DNA of 64,000 bases from Actinobacteria bacterium UBA2272 (GCA_002347725.1 DDXA01000004.1:372001-436000); one strand, 5' to 3'; counted from the first letter of the stretch, positions 16,584 through 25,118 are shown. Notes: generated by a model not told the origin, from the letters alone. A program made the numbers and translations.

Positions 16584-17203
16584 GACGCGCCCCCGTCCAC
16601 GCATTGCCCGTACTCCGCCTTCAGAATGTCCCAGTACTGTGACGTCGGAACGCTCTTGTCCGCCCGCTCGTATGTGCCTCTCCTGACCAGGGTCAGCAAT
16701 CCAACCGAGCGAAGAGCGGCCAATAGCAGGTAGGTCTGATAGCTGGGCACATCAGGCGCCAGTGCTTCGACCACCTCTTGCGCGTTCCATTCGTACGCAC
16801 CTGAGGCGATTGCCCCATCGAGCCACGCAGTCAAGCTGCCGAGCGACTCCACCGGCGCTTCATGTCTGTATTCCTCTGCTCCCCGCTTCTTGCCCTTGCC
16901 GATCTTCATGATTCGGTCGTCGGAAACCTCGAACCGCGGATACTTCGCTCGGGAACTCCTCTGCATCGGCTGCCGGACAGGTGAGCTCTGCTGAGGCCGT
17001 GCCCGATCGCCCGACATCAGACCCTCTACCCGGCGTCCAACAGCACGCATGTCTCTCGCAACCGCCAAGAGGGACTCGGACAAATCGTAATCCCCCGCTT
17101 CGCGAACTACATCGAATGCGGCTTGCTGGAACTCTTGCTCAAGCTCATTGACCGACACGACTAGCAGAGCGACGACACCCTGTCTGGACTCCACGCGATT
17201 CAC
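16580..17203 (-). CDS. Uncharacterised first gene of the GHKL operon
   Basis: A 207-residue protein. The N-terminal 60 residues form amphipathic helices (VNELEQEFQQAAFDVVREAG). A Pro/Ser/Gln-rich linker follows, then a core that begins YPRFEVSDDRIMKIGKGKKR. The C-terminal part resembles a winged helix (EWNAQEVVEAL; LLAALRSVGLLTLVRRGTY). No named family is recognised. GTG 17203 lies five bases after AGGAG and about 35 bases after a good promoter (17237-17264). The stop overlaps the next start (ATGA). Position and size suggest a target-recognition or sensor subunit. It could also be a DNA-binding accessory protein. Confidence 0.6.
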   Translation of the reverse strand: MNRVESRQGVVALLVVSVNELEQEFQQAAFDVVREAGDYDLSESLLAVARDMRAVGRRVEGLMSGDRARPQQSSPVRQPMQRSSRAKYPRFEVSDDRIMKIGKGKKRGAEEYRHEAPVESLGSLTAWLDGAIASGAYEWNAQEVVEALAPDVPSYQTYLLLAALRSVGLLTLVRRGTYERADKSVPTSQYWDILKAEYGQCVDGGAS

Positions 17204-17236
17204 CCATTCTCCTACACTATCCTATCCTGTACCTCT

Positions 17237-17264
17237 ATCCTACGCGATATCATGCTACAGTCAA
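17237..17264 (-). promoter_or_regulatory. Promoter of the GHKL-ATPase operon
   Basis: On the minus strand TTGACT (17259-17264) is followed after 16 bases by TAGGAT (17237-17242). It lies just upstream of the GTG start at 17203. The 5' region contains several GGATAG repeats (17214-17240), which could be an operator. Confidence 0.55.
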
Positions 17265-17431
17265 GCGTCGTTTGAATCGCATGCTGGCACCTCTGCCCGA
17301 AAGCGGGCTGCTTCTGATACGCGGGCGCTGCACGCGACGAGCTGCACACTGACGCGGTGGCTCTCCGCTGACGCCTTCGTGGATAGCCTGCGAGCGAAGC
17401 GATCCCGGCTGATTCGTGGGTTCGGCAGGTT

Positions 17432-19489
17432 CTAGTGCGATGCCGTCTCGAATCCGGGCTCTATCGCGCGGAGGAGTTTCTCGCCCGCAGGTATGTCCAG
17501 CAAGGTGTAGTCCGCTCCTTCAAGCATGGTCAGCAATGCGTCTCTTGGTTCGCTGGTTGCAAAGATGACCTGAGATCCTCGCGCACCCTGTTCCGCTGCC
17601 TCATGCAGGAGTTCCCTGAAGCTGCTGCTGGCGGTTTCCTGCTGACGTGGTTCGTCAAAGATCAGTAGGCCCGGATGCTGCCCGGAGTGTTCCTCGCTCA
17701 CTCTGAGCAATGCGAGCAGATAGGACCAAATCAAGCGAATCATGTCGCTTGCAGATAGGTCGAAACCAAGATCGAAGCCCTCATTAACCGGTCGGTAGGT
17801 CTCGTGACTGATATCGACCTGCTCAGGGGCGAGCGATGAGAAATGGTATCGACCGAGTTGGCTCCGCACATAGGTCTGCAACTGCGCAAGCTTCTCTGCG
17901 TCCCCCTCCGATAGCTTGAAGACATCCACGTCACCCAGCCGCTTCCTCTGCTCCACGTGGGCGAGAGCTAGGTCGGCAAGCGTAGATCTCAGAGATTCCA
18001 GTTCCTCCGCGGCTTCGCGCAGACGGTCCACTCGATCACGAAGAGCTACGCGCTCGCTCACGTCCGCAACAGAGGGAGCCTGTGTACGTTCGGCCAGGGC
18101 CTCTCTCGCTGTCCGCACTCTACGACGCTGGGTGGCGAGTTCCTCACGAAGACTCGACTCACGTAACTCCATGGCCCTAGATGCGCGCGTTACGTCCTCA
18201 AGGCTCGCCCTGAACGTTGCGAGTTGCCGTTGGATGAACCGGATGCTCTCGGCGGCCGTCATGGCGTGTGCGGTGACATCCATGCCGTCGCAGACATCTT
18301 GGTGGCATGTAGGGCACACGCGCTCCCCAACGACTGAGAGCGCCGCCTGGGAGCCCAAGTCCGCAAGGGTCAACGCGTCGTGCTGGCGCTGCAGGTCTTC
18401 GCCGAGCGCATCGATACGCTGTTCGAGTTCCTCCGCACGGCGATCAAGTTCACTTCTCTCATCCAGAACGACAGCCAACCTGGTCATCGTCGAGACGACC
18501 TCTCGTTCCGAGGCCCCCAAGTCCGTCTCCATCTGCTCCGCCATCTCGCCAACTGTGGCGACCGGGCGTGATTCGCGCGCCTGTAGTTCGACGCCCAGGG
18601 CCTCCACCGCCTCAGCGATTGGCAGCCAGTCCTCTCCCACGTAGACGATGATCCGTCCACTCTCTGGATCGCCAGAGTCAGCTATAGACCTGGGTGCAGC
18701 AGCCAGCGCTGCACCAGCGGTGCGCGCCTTCATCGAGAGCGCGACGAAAGTCTCTTTCCATTCAGCGTCCAGGAGGCCAATAGTCGATCGAATCCTCTGC
18801 GCCGTCAGGATTCTCTGGAACACCTCAAGGTCTAGCACGTACTCCGCGGACCGCCTTCCGACATCGCGAATCCCGAAGTACGTGGGAATGCGGGCTTGCA
18901 CACCAGACCAACCATGCTTCTGCTCCACGTAGAAGTACGGAAACAGCGTTTCAAGATACAGTGGGCACTCGCTCCCATCCATGCGTGACACTTGAGGAAG
19001 CGTCCATCCGATGAACTCGGCCAGAAAGCGGTGAAAGCCAGCCTCGCGCTGAGCCGAACCGGGGCGTCGAACGAAGAAGTCACGTGTTGCCGCTGATTCG
19101 CCCTCACGTATTGCAGAGCCATCTGACACGGTAACGAGCTGGGTGCTGATTGTGGGATGCTTGACATATCTCTTGACCGTAACAACCTCGCTCGAGCCGT
19201 TCTCAATCTCGAGTTCAACCGACGATGAAATCACTTCGGCCTCTGTCCCGGCTACCGAGACCTCGTCAGTCATAGCGTGTGGCAGCGGTACTTCACGGCG
19301 AGCGCTGAGCATCCCCTCGACGCCCAGGGCGTAGACAATGGCCTGGAGGGTCGTGGACTTCCCGCTCGAGTTGTCCGCGCGAATGACATTGAGTCCGCCG
19401 CTGAACTGCAGCGTGTGGCCGACCGCTCCAACTGGAGTCTCGGCCGTGAGCCTAATCGCGAGCAAGCGAAGATGAGGCCTTCCTACCAT
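17432..19489 (-). CDS. SMC/Rad50-like ABC ATPase with zinc hook (Lamassu LmuB-like)
   Basis: A 685-residue SMC-type ATPase. Walker A NSSGKSTT is at residues 40-47, followed by the N-lobe. A coiled-coil arm is broken near residue 391 by a zinc-hook motif (CPTCHQDVC). The return arm is rich in Glu/Arg heptads, and the C-lobe carries Walker B GLLIFDEPRQQ (about 606-616). This two-headed layout is that of Rad50/SMC and of the ATPase in Lamassu and other ABC-three-component defence systems. ATG 19489 overlaps the upstream gene by seven bases. It probably senses DNA ends or replication intermediates of invading DNA and releases the nuclease subunit. That role is inferred from the system type. Confidence 0.82.
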   Translation of the reverse strand: MVGRPHLRLLAIRLTAETPVGAVGHTLQFSGGLNVIRADNSSGKSTTLQAIVYALGVEGMLSARREVPLPHAMTDEVSVAGTEAEVISSSVELEIENGSSEVVTVKRYVKHPTISTQLVTVSDGSAIREGESAATRDFFVRRPGSAQREAGFHRFLAEFIGWTLPQVSRMDGSECPLYLETLFPYFYVEQKHGWSGVQARIPTYFGIRDVGRRSAEYVLDLEVFQRILTAQRIRSTIGLLDAEWKETFVALSMKARTAGAALAAAPRSIADSGDPESGRIIVYVGEDWLPIAEAVEALGVELQARESRPVATVGEMAEQMETDLGASEREVVSTMTRLAVVLDERSELDRRAEELEQRIDALGEDLQRQHDALTLADLGSQAALSVVGERVCPTCHQDVCDGMDVTAHAMTAAESIRFIQRQLATFRASLEDVTRASRAMELRESSLREELATQRRRVRTAREALAERTQAPSVADVSERVALRDRVDRLREAAEELESLRSTLADLALAHVEQRKRLGDVDVFKLSEGDAEKLAQLQTYVRSQLGRYHFSSLAPEQVDISHETYRPVNEGFDLGFDLSASDMIRLIWSYLLALLRVSEEHSGQHPGLLIFDEPRQQETASSSFRELLHEAAEQGARGSQVIFATSEPRDALLTMLEGADYTLLDIPAGEKLLRAIEPGFETASH

Positions 19490-19962
19490 TCCGTCAACTC
19501 CCCGAGGGACCTCTGACTCAGCGTGGGCAGAGTCAGCAGAAACGACTTCTCAGCCAAGAGGACCTCGTCCTCCAGCCACACCTTCTCAGCCAAGCGCTTA
19601 CCAGCAGGTGTAAGCAGTATCGCCCCTGCATCTGACACGGCGGCCAGTTCTTGACCTACAGCCAAGTCCACCGTCAGCGTCAACGATGGATCGTAGCGTA
19701 CGAGGATCTCGTCGGGACGCTTCCTCCCCTCGTGCCAGCGAAGGAAGAGCTCTCTCGTATCTGAGGTTCGAGTCGCCCACCACATGGTATGCAGGCATGG
19801 CAGGGACGTCTTGCTTCCCCAGAACTTGTGCAGCAGAATGCACAGCATCGACAGGCGCCAGGACAGACGAAGATCACCAGGGATTGGATCCCGGCGACGC
19901 GAGAACACGACGCCCGCCGAGAGATCCCCCATCAGATCCTGCAGGTGTTCGGCCTCGCTCAA
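19483..19962 (-). CDS. Middle component of the SMC/nuclease system (LmuC/ABC-3C MC-like)
   Basis: A 159-residue protein encoded between the nuclease and SMC genes and overlapping both. Its TTG start overlaps the nuclease stop (TTGA), and its end overlaps the SMC start. It is mainly alpha-helical with a winged-helix-like middle (LSWRLSMLCILLHKFWGSKT) and C-terminal part (AILLTPAGKRLAEKVW). Sequence alone does not name it. Position and size match the small middle component of ABC-three-component/Lamassu systems, which bridges SMC and effector. Confidence 0.6.
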   Translation of the reverse strand: MSEAEHLQDLMGDLSAGVVFSRRRDPIPGDLRLSWRLSMLCILLHKFWGSKTSLPCLHTMWWATRTSDTRELFLRWHEGRKRPDEILVRYDPSLTLTVDLAVGQELAAVSDAGAILLTPAGKRLAEKVWLEDEVLLAEKSFLLTLPTLSQRSLGELTEW

Positions 19963-20855
19963 GAGGCCTCCTCGAAGTCAAGGGGACACCTGAGAATCCA
20001 GTCGGCGACCGTAGCCCAGGCTAGATCATGAGCAACCTCAGCGGGCAATGGAGGTGCGGCTTGGCGAATGAGGTCGGCCAGCGAAGCAGCAATCCCTCTC
20101 ACGTCTCCAGGTGCTTCGGCTGAACCAGATGGGTAGTCGAGAGCGAGCGTCCTCTCTCTGCCGCTGACAGTCCGGCGCACCGCCTCCCAACTGTCGGGGA
20201 ACTTCGAACGCAAGCTGTCAAGCGCATTCTCCCCGGAGAGAAAGGCTCCGACGAGCGTATCTAAGTATGTCGTCAGACTGCTGCCCTTCAGTCCGATGCC
20301 AACGAGCTTGTCACGCGCATCGTCGAGCAAGTCGGGATGGTCATCTCCCCACGCGGTCGTTTCCTCAGGACTGGCGGGTTGAACGTTCAACAACGGATCA
20401 GGAATAGAGAACACCTGGTCGCGCTCCGCTGAATAGGAGTCGTCCGTCTCAACGGTAATCGTGAAGACCTCGTCAATGAACGGGAGGCCCCAGCTCCGCA
20501 CTTCCGTAGCTTTGGTCTGTGCGTGAGCGATGAGATGTCGAGAATCGTAGCGCGGAACCATGAACACGTAGCGAGTGACGCGAACCTGGCCCAGTAGCCG
20601 TGCGAGCTCCAGCTCGTTCGACTTCAGTTTCCCAATATCTTCAGTGAGCTTGTCGCGCTGCTTCTCGTAGCGGTCCTGGACGGAGAGTGGTTCTTGCGCG
20701 GCGTAGCACTGATATAGCGTTCCCTCATGCGTAAACGCTTCGATTCCCAGATCGCCCTTGTGTCGATCGGGAACCTCCTGGAGCTGATGATTCGCATGGC
20801 GAACACGCAGCAGCCGCAGACAGTAGTCCTGCCACTGCCTCCCGTCCCACTCCAT
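19959..20855 (-). CDS. PD-(D/E)XK-like nuclease effector (LmuA/ABC-3C effector-like)
   Basis: A 298-residue protein. The N-terminal 100 residues look like a divergent restriction-endonuclease fold: WQDYCLRLLRVRH, then HKGDLGIEAFTHEG and YQCYAAQE, giving D35, E39 and Q49 as candidate catalytic residues. A helical region (RYEKQRDKLTEDIGKLK) and a beta-rich segment follow, then a C-terminal helical domain ending near DLAWATVADWIL. ATG 20855 is the first clear start; the frame is open for some 20 more codons upstream without a better one. It is first in a three-gene overlapping operon with the middle component and SMC genes. Probably it degrades DNA when released. Confidence 0.62.
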   Translation of the reverse strand: MEWDGRQWQDYCLRLLRVRHANHQLQEVPDRHKGDLGIEAFTHEGTLYQCYAAQEPLSVQDRYEKQRDKLTEDIGKLKSNELELARLLGQVRVTRYVFMVPRYDSRHLIAHAQTKATEVRSWGLPFIDEVFTITVETDDSYSAERDQVFSIPDPLLNVQPASPEETTAWGDDHPDLLDDARDKLVGIGLKGSSLTTYLDTLVGAFLSGENALDSLRSKFPDSWEAVRRTVSGRERTLALDYPSGSAEAPGDVRGIAASLADLIRQAAPPLPAEVAHDLAWATVADWILRCPLDFEEAS

Positions 20856-21036
20856 GAAGTGAGGTGCCCCGATGCCAATCCCGCCTTCGTCCTGTGATGC
20901 CGCCCAACTGATTCTCGCATGAATGGCTGACGTGCACGAATTCCAGTGCAGGCAAGCCGCGGCGCACAGCTACTGCACTACCGAGCCCGCACTTCTGCGA
21001 TTCGGCTAACCGCATGCGCCCCAGTGGTCTTGGTCT

Positions 21037-21840
21037 TCACCCCCGCCACACGCTCTCGCCGTGCCACGCGAGCAGCTCCCTGCTCGGCTGCATCGCCTCG
21101 ACCTTCGGCAGGATCACCCGCTTCCCGCGCTCGGCGTAGTACGTGCGGCCGTTGTGGAAGTCCTCGGCAAGCGCGTCCGAGATGTTGAAGCGGTACTCGG
21201 GCGTGACCGTCACGTAGCCCAGGTCGAACAGGCGGTGGATGTCGCTTCTGAGCAGCAGTCCGTTGGTGACCTGGTGCGTGCCGCCGGACGCGTACGGCAT
21301 GATGTGCGCCGCCTCGAGCACCGGCAGCGAATGCTCGCCCGTGACCGCGCACGCGCGGTCATACGCGTCGAGCACCGACACGCGGAAGATGCCCTGCCCA
21401 AGCCGCGGCGCCACGAGCGTCGGCTCGCCGTAGCGGGGCGCTTCGGACTCGGCGGCGAGCATCGGCGCGCCCAGGTGCTGAGCGCGGTCAAGGCACTCGG
21501 CGAAGATGCGCAGCCCCTCGGCCTGCGTGAGGTCCTCGCCGCGGCCGCGCACGATGTTGGGCGCCCAGCCCTTCGGCTCGCGCACCCACAGCTCCTCGGG
21601 GAAGAACACCGGGCTCGCCACCATGATGCAGCCGATCGAGTAGTCGCCCGGACGCTGGGAGGCTGGCGCACCGTTGCGTCGACGGTAGCGCTCGATGCGC
21701 GCGCGCATCTCGTCGAAGTCGGCGGCGCCGTTCTTGGGTCCGAAGCTCTCCCACGCGAGCCACGCCGGCAGCACGCTGAAGCTCGCGAAGTACCCGAAGC
21801 CGGCGATCGCGTTGTGCGGCGACTTGAGACGGAAGAAGAA
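21037..21840 (-). pseudogene. HNH restriction endonuclease, 5'-truncated
   Basis: The frame encodes most of an HNH endonuclease. It has the AWESFGPKNGA and GCIMVASPVFFPEELWV segments, the C-terminal HNH core with EAAHIMPYASGG and LLLRSDIHRLFDLG, and the usual C-terminal tail. Family-like sequence continues upstream of the first usable GTG (21774) as FFFRLKSPHNAIAGFGYFAS, up to about 21840. The expected first 40-50 residues (including the usual start) are missing, and no start codon precedes this segment before a stop at 21886-21888. The 5' end was therefore lost at a junction near 21841. A shorter protein from GTG 21774 (245 residues) may still be made. Confidence 0.75.
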
Positions 21841-22084
21841 GGGGCGCGCAGCCGCGCATGGGCGGATCTCCCCGGCGATTGGAGCCTACGGGGAGTGTAG
21901 CGCAGGGGTGTGATGCGGTTTGGATCCGGGTGGCATCCCGTTAAGGTCGGCGTGCCATGATGCCCCTGCGAGCCTGTTGACAGGTCCTGCATCGCTCGGC
22001 AGAATCGGTTTACCACCCCTGGGTTGCGATCCAGGGCGCGAGGGCCGCCGCAAGGCGGCCTCCGCATTTCGGGGGACACTCGGC

Positions 22085-22732
22085 ATGACACCGCGGCCAA
22101 TCGCCATCGTCTACATTGACGGATTCAACCTGTACTACGGGCTGCTGCGCAACACGCCGCATCGCTGGCTCGACCTCTCTGCCTTCGCGAAAACGCTGCT
22201 GCCTGCGTACGACATTGTGCTGATCAGATACTTCACGGCACGCCTGAAGCCGCTTCCGTGGGACGCAACCGGACACTACCGGCAAGGCACGTATCTTGAG
22301 GCCCTTAAGTCCCTGCCTGATGTGTCGGTACACCTCGGTGAGTTCCGCTCCAACGTCGTCAGACGCCCTCTCGCGGACAGTGCACGCGTCCCGCCCGACA
22401 CGGTCGCCATCATCGACACCAAGGAGAAGGGCTCCGACGTCAACCTGGCATCCCATCTCCTGTTGGACGGATTCCGCGATCGCTACGACGTCGCAGTGGT
22501 CGTCTCCAACGATTCCGACCTGCTCGAACCGGTGCGGATGACCCGGGAGGAGCTCGGCAAGAAGGTCCACATCGTGTTCACCGGGCGGCTGCGTCGCGGT
22601 TCCGTCTTCCAGGGTCGCGTGGACGGCATCATGCGACACGTCAACGCCTCGGTGCTCCAGAGGTCGCAACTGCCGGAGACCGTGCAGCTCGGGGATCGCG
22701 TGGTTCGCAAGCCGCGCGAGTGGTACCGGTGA
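22085..22732 (+). CDS. NYN-domain (PIN-like) putative RNase
   Basis: A 215-residue NYN/LabA-like protein. The PIN-fold acidic residues are visible in AIVYIDGFNLYYGLL, in KEKGSDVNLASHLLLDG (K..G-D-V) and in AVVVSNDSDLLEPV (S-N-D-S-D). It should be a metal-dependent single-strand RNase or nucleic-acid binding protein. ATG 22085 starts the conserved domain at residue 6; the upstream open frame is not conserved-looking. It stands alone, convergent with a GIY-YIG gene, inside the island of defence and toxin genes. Confidence 0.85.
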   Translation: MTPRPIAIVYIDGFNLYYGLLRNTPHRWLDLSAFAKTLLPAYDIVLIRYFTARLKPLPWDATGHYRQGTYLEALKSLPDVSVHLGEFRSNVVRRPLADSARVPPDTVAIIDTKEKGSDVNLASHLLLDGFRDRYDVAVVVSNDSDLLEPVRMTREELGKKVHIVFTGRLRRGSVFQGRVDGIMRHVNASVLQRSQLPETVQLGDRVVRKPREWYR

Positions 22733-22749
22733 GGGCCTGGACTTGCCCC

Positions 22750-23085
22750 CTACACCCCGTACCACACGGCGTACCCGCGCTTGCGCAGACTCAGCGCTCG
22801 CTGCTCCTCGGCCCGCTCGGCCTCGGCACGCGACTCATAGTGCTGCCACCCGCCGTAGAGCCTCGGCCGCAACCGCACCCCGTAGGCGTGCGCGTAGCGG
22901 TTCGCGTGCTCGCCGGCCAGGTGCTGGGCGAAGCGCTCCTCGGGCGTGTGCGCCGTCGAGCCCACGTACACGCACGGCTTGCCGTCCTGCCAGTCGGGGT
23001 TGGCGCGACGGAACTTCGGCTCGGCGATGAGGACCTCGGGGTCGAGTTCGATCACGTAGACACTGTAGACGCGCTTCTCCGTCAC
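22750..23085 (-). CDS. GIY-YIG-like nuclease domain protein
   Basis: A 111-residue protein built mostly of a GIY-YIG-like fold. YSVYVIEL forms the first strand, CVYVGSTAHTPEERFAQH carries the Y-V-G motif and the Arg-containing helix. The C-terminal part (HYESRAEAERAEEQRALSLR) resembles the Glu-containing helix of the family. GTG 23085 follows GGAGG by five bases. Small stand-alone members are often of unknown function. Convergent with the NYN gene and divergent from the next module. Confidence 0.72.
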   Translation of the reverse strand: MTEKRVYSVYVIELDPEVLIAEPKFRRANPDWQDGKPCVYVGSTAHTPEERFAQHLAGEHANRYAHAYGVRLRPRLYGGWQHYESRAEAERAEEQRALSLRKRGYAVWYGV

Positions 23086-23150
23086 GGCTGCCTCCGTTGC
23101 AAGAGTAACGCAGGGGCGTGACCGGGGTCAGACGGCTTTGCGGCACGACC

Positions 23151-23196
23151 TTGACAACTACTCTCACGTAGTCATAATGACTACATTGATGTAGTC
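23151..23196 (+). promoter_or_regulatory. Promoter with overlapping operator
   Basis: TTGACA (23151-23156) and CATAAT (23173-23178) are spaced 16 bases. The -10 lies inside the palindrome GTAGTCAT-A-ATGACTAC (23168-23184), and a third half-site ATGTAGTC follows at 23189-23196. This is a textbook repressor-controlled promoter for the microprotein/winged-helix pair downstream. The winged-helix protein itself could be the repressor. Confidence 0.7.
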
Positions 23197-23210
23197 GCTT
23201 GGAGAATCTC

Positions 23211-23348
23211 ATGCTCATTGGCTCCGGCAGAGAGATGCGCTTCGCGTTGGAGTGGGTAAGACAGCAGGACGATTCCGAGGGCTTCCGCATGCAGGTCAAC
23301 GAACTGCTCGGCTATCTGGGGATGACACATGTCACTCACGACCGCTAG
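23211..23348 (+). CDS. 45-residue microprotein ahead of a winged-helix gene
   Basis: A 45-codon open frame starting at ATG 23211, seven bases after GGAG, directly behind a strong promoter. It reads MLIGSGREMRFALEWVRQQD and then DSEGFRMQVNELLGYLG before its end. It overlaps the next gene by 20 bases, so the two are translationally coupled. Amphipathic helical content is likely; no family is recognised. It could be an antitoxin-like or regulatory peptide, or simply a leader for the downstream gene. Confidence 0.5.
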   Translation: MLIGSGREMRFALEWVRQQDDSEGFRMQVNELLGYLGMTHVTHDR

Positions 23349-24366
23349 AGACGCCCTTCGCACGTCCCTCCTCGACCTGCTCTGGGCCCAGTGGACAGAC
23401 CTGGGCGTGGCGGGCACGCGCGGCAGCGGCCGTGCGATCGTCGACCCGGAGGCCCTCGTCCTGGCCACGCTCGACATCGGCCGCTTCGATCCGCGGTTGT
23501 TCGATGAGGTGCTCGACTGGCTCGGCCACAACGGCGACCTGCTCGACGTCACGCGGCTCCGTCGGCTTACCAAGACAGCCACACCCGAGGGCCAACGGCT
23601 CGCGCGGGTGCTCATCGACTTCATGCGACGCTCCGACACGGGCGCGAGGTGGGCCCCCCTCTCCGACCGGTGGCAGGTGAACGAGGCACAGGCATCATAC
23701 TCACCCCGGGCCCTGTTCCTGGACGCGAGCGGAACCGATCTCCCCGTCTTCGGCGAGATGGATCCCCTCTTTGCTTCCTACGGGTTCAGCCGTCCTCCTC
23801 TCGCTCTCCGCGGCATGTCCGACCGACCGCAGCTCAAGAGCCCGTGCCTCGCCAGACTGGCTGCTCGATCGCTCGTGGGCATCGGTGTCCGCGCCGAGGT
23901 GCTCCTGTACCTCTGGACGCACGACACGGCCCACGGTCGGCTCATCGCAGGGCGAACGGAGTACTCGCAACGCCAGGTATCGGAGTATCTGGCTGGCCTC
24001 GCCGAAGCGGGCTTCGCCGAGCGCTACGAAGTGGGCAGGAGCGTCCAGTACCGACTGTGTTCCGGCATTCGCTGGGCTGCCGCCGGGGAGTCCCGGTACG
24101 TTGACTGGGCTCGCGCCTTCCCCGCGCTTGCTGCCGCGTACTCGGGTCTCGCGCACGCCGCGGAGGCTGACAACGCCTACGAGACCTCGGTTCGTGTGCG
24201 CGCGACACTCGTCGGACTCCGTCCCGCACTACCTATCGAGGGTCTCGACCTGCCGCAGCCGAATCCTGATGACTATCCGGGTGAGGCAATCCTCGACCAC
24301 GCAGAGGGGGTCGCCCGGACGATCTCAGAGGTGGTGCGGGAGCTTGCCAGAGCTGAGATAGTCTGA
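23329..24366 (+). CDS. Uncharacterised protein with winged-helix domain
   Basis: A 345-residue protein with no family I can name. The middle (about 180-250) looks like an ArsR/MarR-type winged helix: ARSLVGIGVRAEVLLYLWTH, EYSQRQVSEYLAGLAEAGFAE and RYEVGRSVQYRL. The N-terminal part is helical (RTSLLDLLWAQWTDLGV; DEVLDWLGHNGDLLDV) and the C-terminal part is helical with an acidic end. It overlaps the 45-residue microprotein gene. The operator upstream suggests autoregulation. Lying between NYN/GIY-YIG and AbrB/PIN genes, it may belong to a toxin-antitoxin-like or defence module. Confidence 0.5.
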   Translation: MSLTTARDALRTSLLDLLWAQWTDLGVAGTRGSGRAIVDPEALVLATLDIGRFDPRLFDEVLDWLGHNGDLLDVTRLRRLTKTATPEGQRLARVLIDFMRRSDTGARWAPLSDRWQVNEAQASYSPRALFLDASGTDLPVFGEMDPLFASYGFSRPPLALRGMSDRPQLKSPCLARLAARSLVGIGVRAEVLLYLWTHDTAHGRLIAGRTEYSQRQVSEYLAGLAEAGFAERYEVGRSVQYRLCSGIRWAAAGESRYVDWARAFPALAAAYSGLAHAAEADNAYETSVRVRATLVGLRPALPIEGLDLPQPNPDDYPGEAILDHAEGVARTISEVVRELARAEIV

Positions 24367-24388
24367 ATGTCAGACATTCCGCTATACT
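24365..24388 (+). promoter_or_regulatory. Operator and -10 of the AbrB/PIN pair
   Basis: GAATGTC-A-GACATTC (24365-24379) is a perfect inverted repeat, followed by a good -10, TATACT (24383-24388). The antitoxin start lies 27 bases further on. AbrB/PIN operons are normally autorepressed through such a palindrome. Confidence 0.6.
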
Positions 24389-24414
24389 GAACACGACCTC
24401 GAGAGGTGGTGCTC

Positions 24415-24705
24415 ATGGCCGACTACATCCGCATCGGCAAGCGTGGCACGGTGGTGATCCCGGCCGGCGCGCGGCGGCGCTACGGCCTCGAAGAGGGCGA
24501 GATGCTCGTGATGGAGGAGTCGGCCGCCGGCCTGCTCCTCAAACCGGTCCGCGCCTACGAGGTGGAGGTCTACACGCCCGAGCGACAGGCCGAGTTCCTG
24601 CTCAACAACGCGGTCACGGGCGCCGAGTTCGACGAGGCTCTGGCCGAGGTCCGCGCCCTCGGTATCGACCCCGACACGATTCCCCACCAGAAGCGCCCGG
24701 AGTAG
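24415..24705 (+). CDS. AbrB/SpoVT-type antitoxin
   Basis: A 96-residue protein. The N-terminal swapped-hairpin AbrB domain (residues about 3-45: YIRIGKRGTVVIPAGARRRY and GLEEGEMLVMEE) binds the operator DNA. The C-terminal tail is acidic (YTPERQAEFLLNNAVTGAEF) and should wrap the toxin. ATG 24415 follows GAGAGGTGG. The PIN toxin gene begins three bases after its stop. Confidence 0.88.
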   Translation: MADYIRIGKRGTVVIPAGARRRYGLEEGEMLVMEESAAGLLLKPVRAYEVEVYTPERQAEFLLNNAVTGAEFDEALAEVRALGIDPDTIPHQKRPE

Positions 24706-24708
24706 GCG

Positions 24709-25104
24709 GTGGAGCGGGTCTTCCTCGACGCCAACGTGCTCGTCTCGGCCGCGCTTGAGCCCGTCTCGCGGATCGCGTCGCTCTGGACGCTGCCGGGCGT
24801 GCGACTGCTCGCGTCCCCGCACGTGCTGGCCGAGGCACGCCGCAACGTGCCTGCACCTGATGCGGCCGAGCGCCTCGAGATGCTCATCGCCGCGCTCGTG
24901 GTCCTACCCGCCGAGCCCGCCGACTTCGCCATAGAAGACGACCCCAGCCTCCTGCCCAAGGACCGCCCGATCCTGCTAGCCGCGATCGTAAGCGGGGCCG
25001 ACGTGCTCCTTACGGGCGACCTTACGCACTTCGGCCCGTGCCTCGGCACCACTGTGAGTGGCGTCCGTGTGCTGCTCCCCGCCGAGTACCTGCGGGGCCG
25101 CTAG
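24709..25104 (+). CDS. PIN-domain toxin RNase
   Basis: A 131-residue PIN-domain protein starting with GTG at 24709. The first acidic residue sits in VFLDANVLVSAAL, the helix Glu in LAEARRNV, and the later acidic cluster in LLPKDRPILLAAIVSGADVL and LTGDLTHFG. Type II PIN toxins of this type are metal-dependent RNases that cut tRNA or rRNA and are held inactive by the antitoxin encoded just upstream. Length fits the family. Confidence 0.88.
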   Translation: MERVFLDANVLVSAALEPVSRIASLWTLPGVRLLASPHVLAEARRNVPAPDAAERLEMLIAALVVLPAEPADFAIEDDPSLLPKDRPILLAAIVSGADVLLTGDLTHFGPCLGTTVSGVRVLLPAEYLRGR

Positions 25105-25118
25105 CAGTACCCCGCCCC

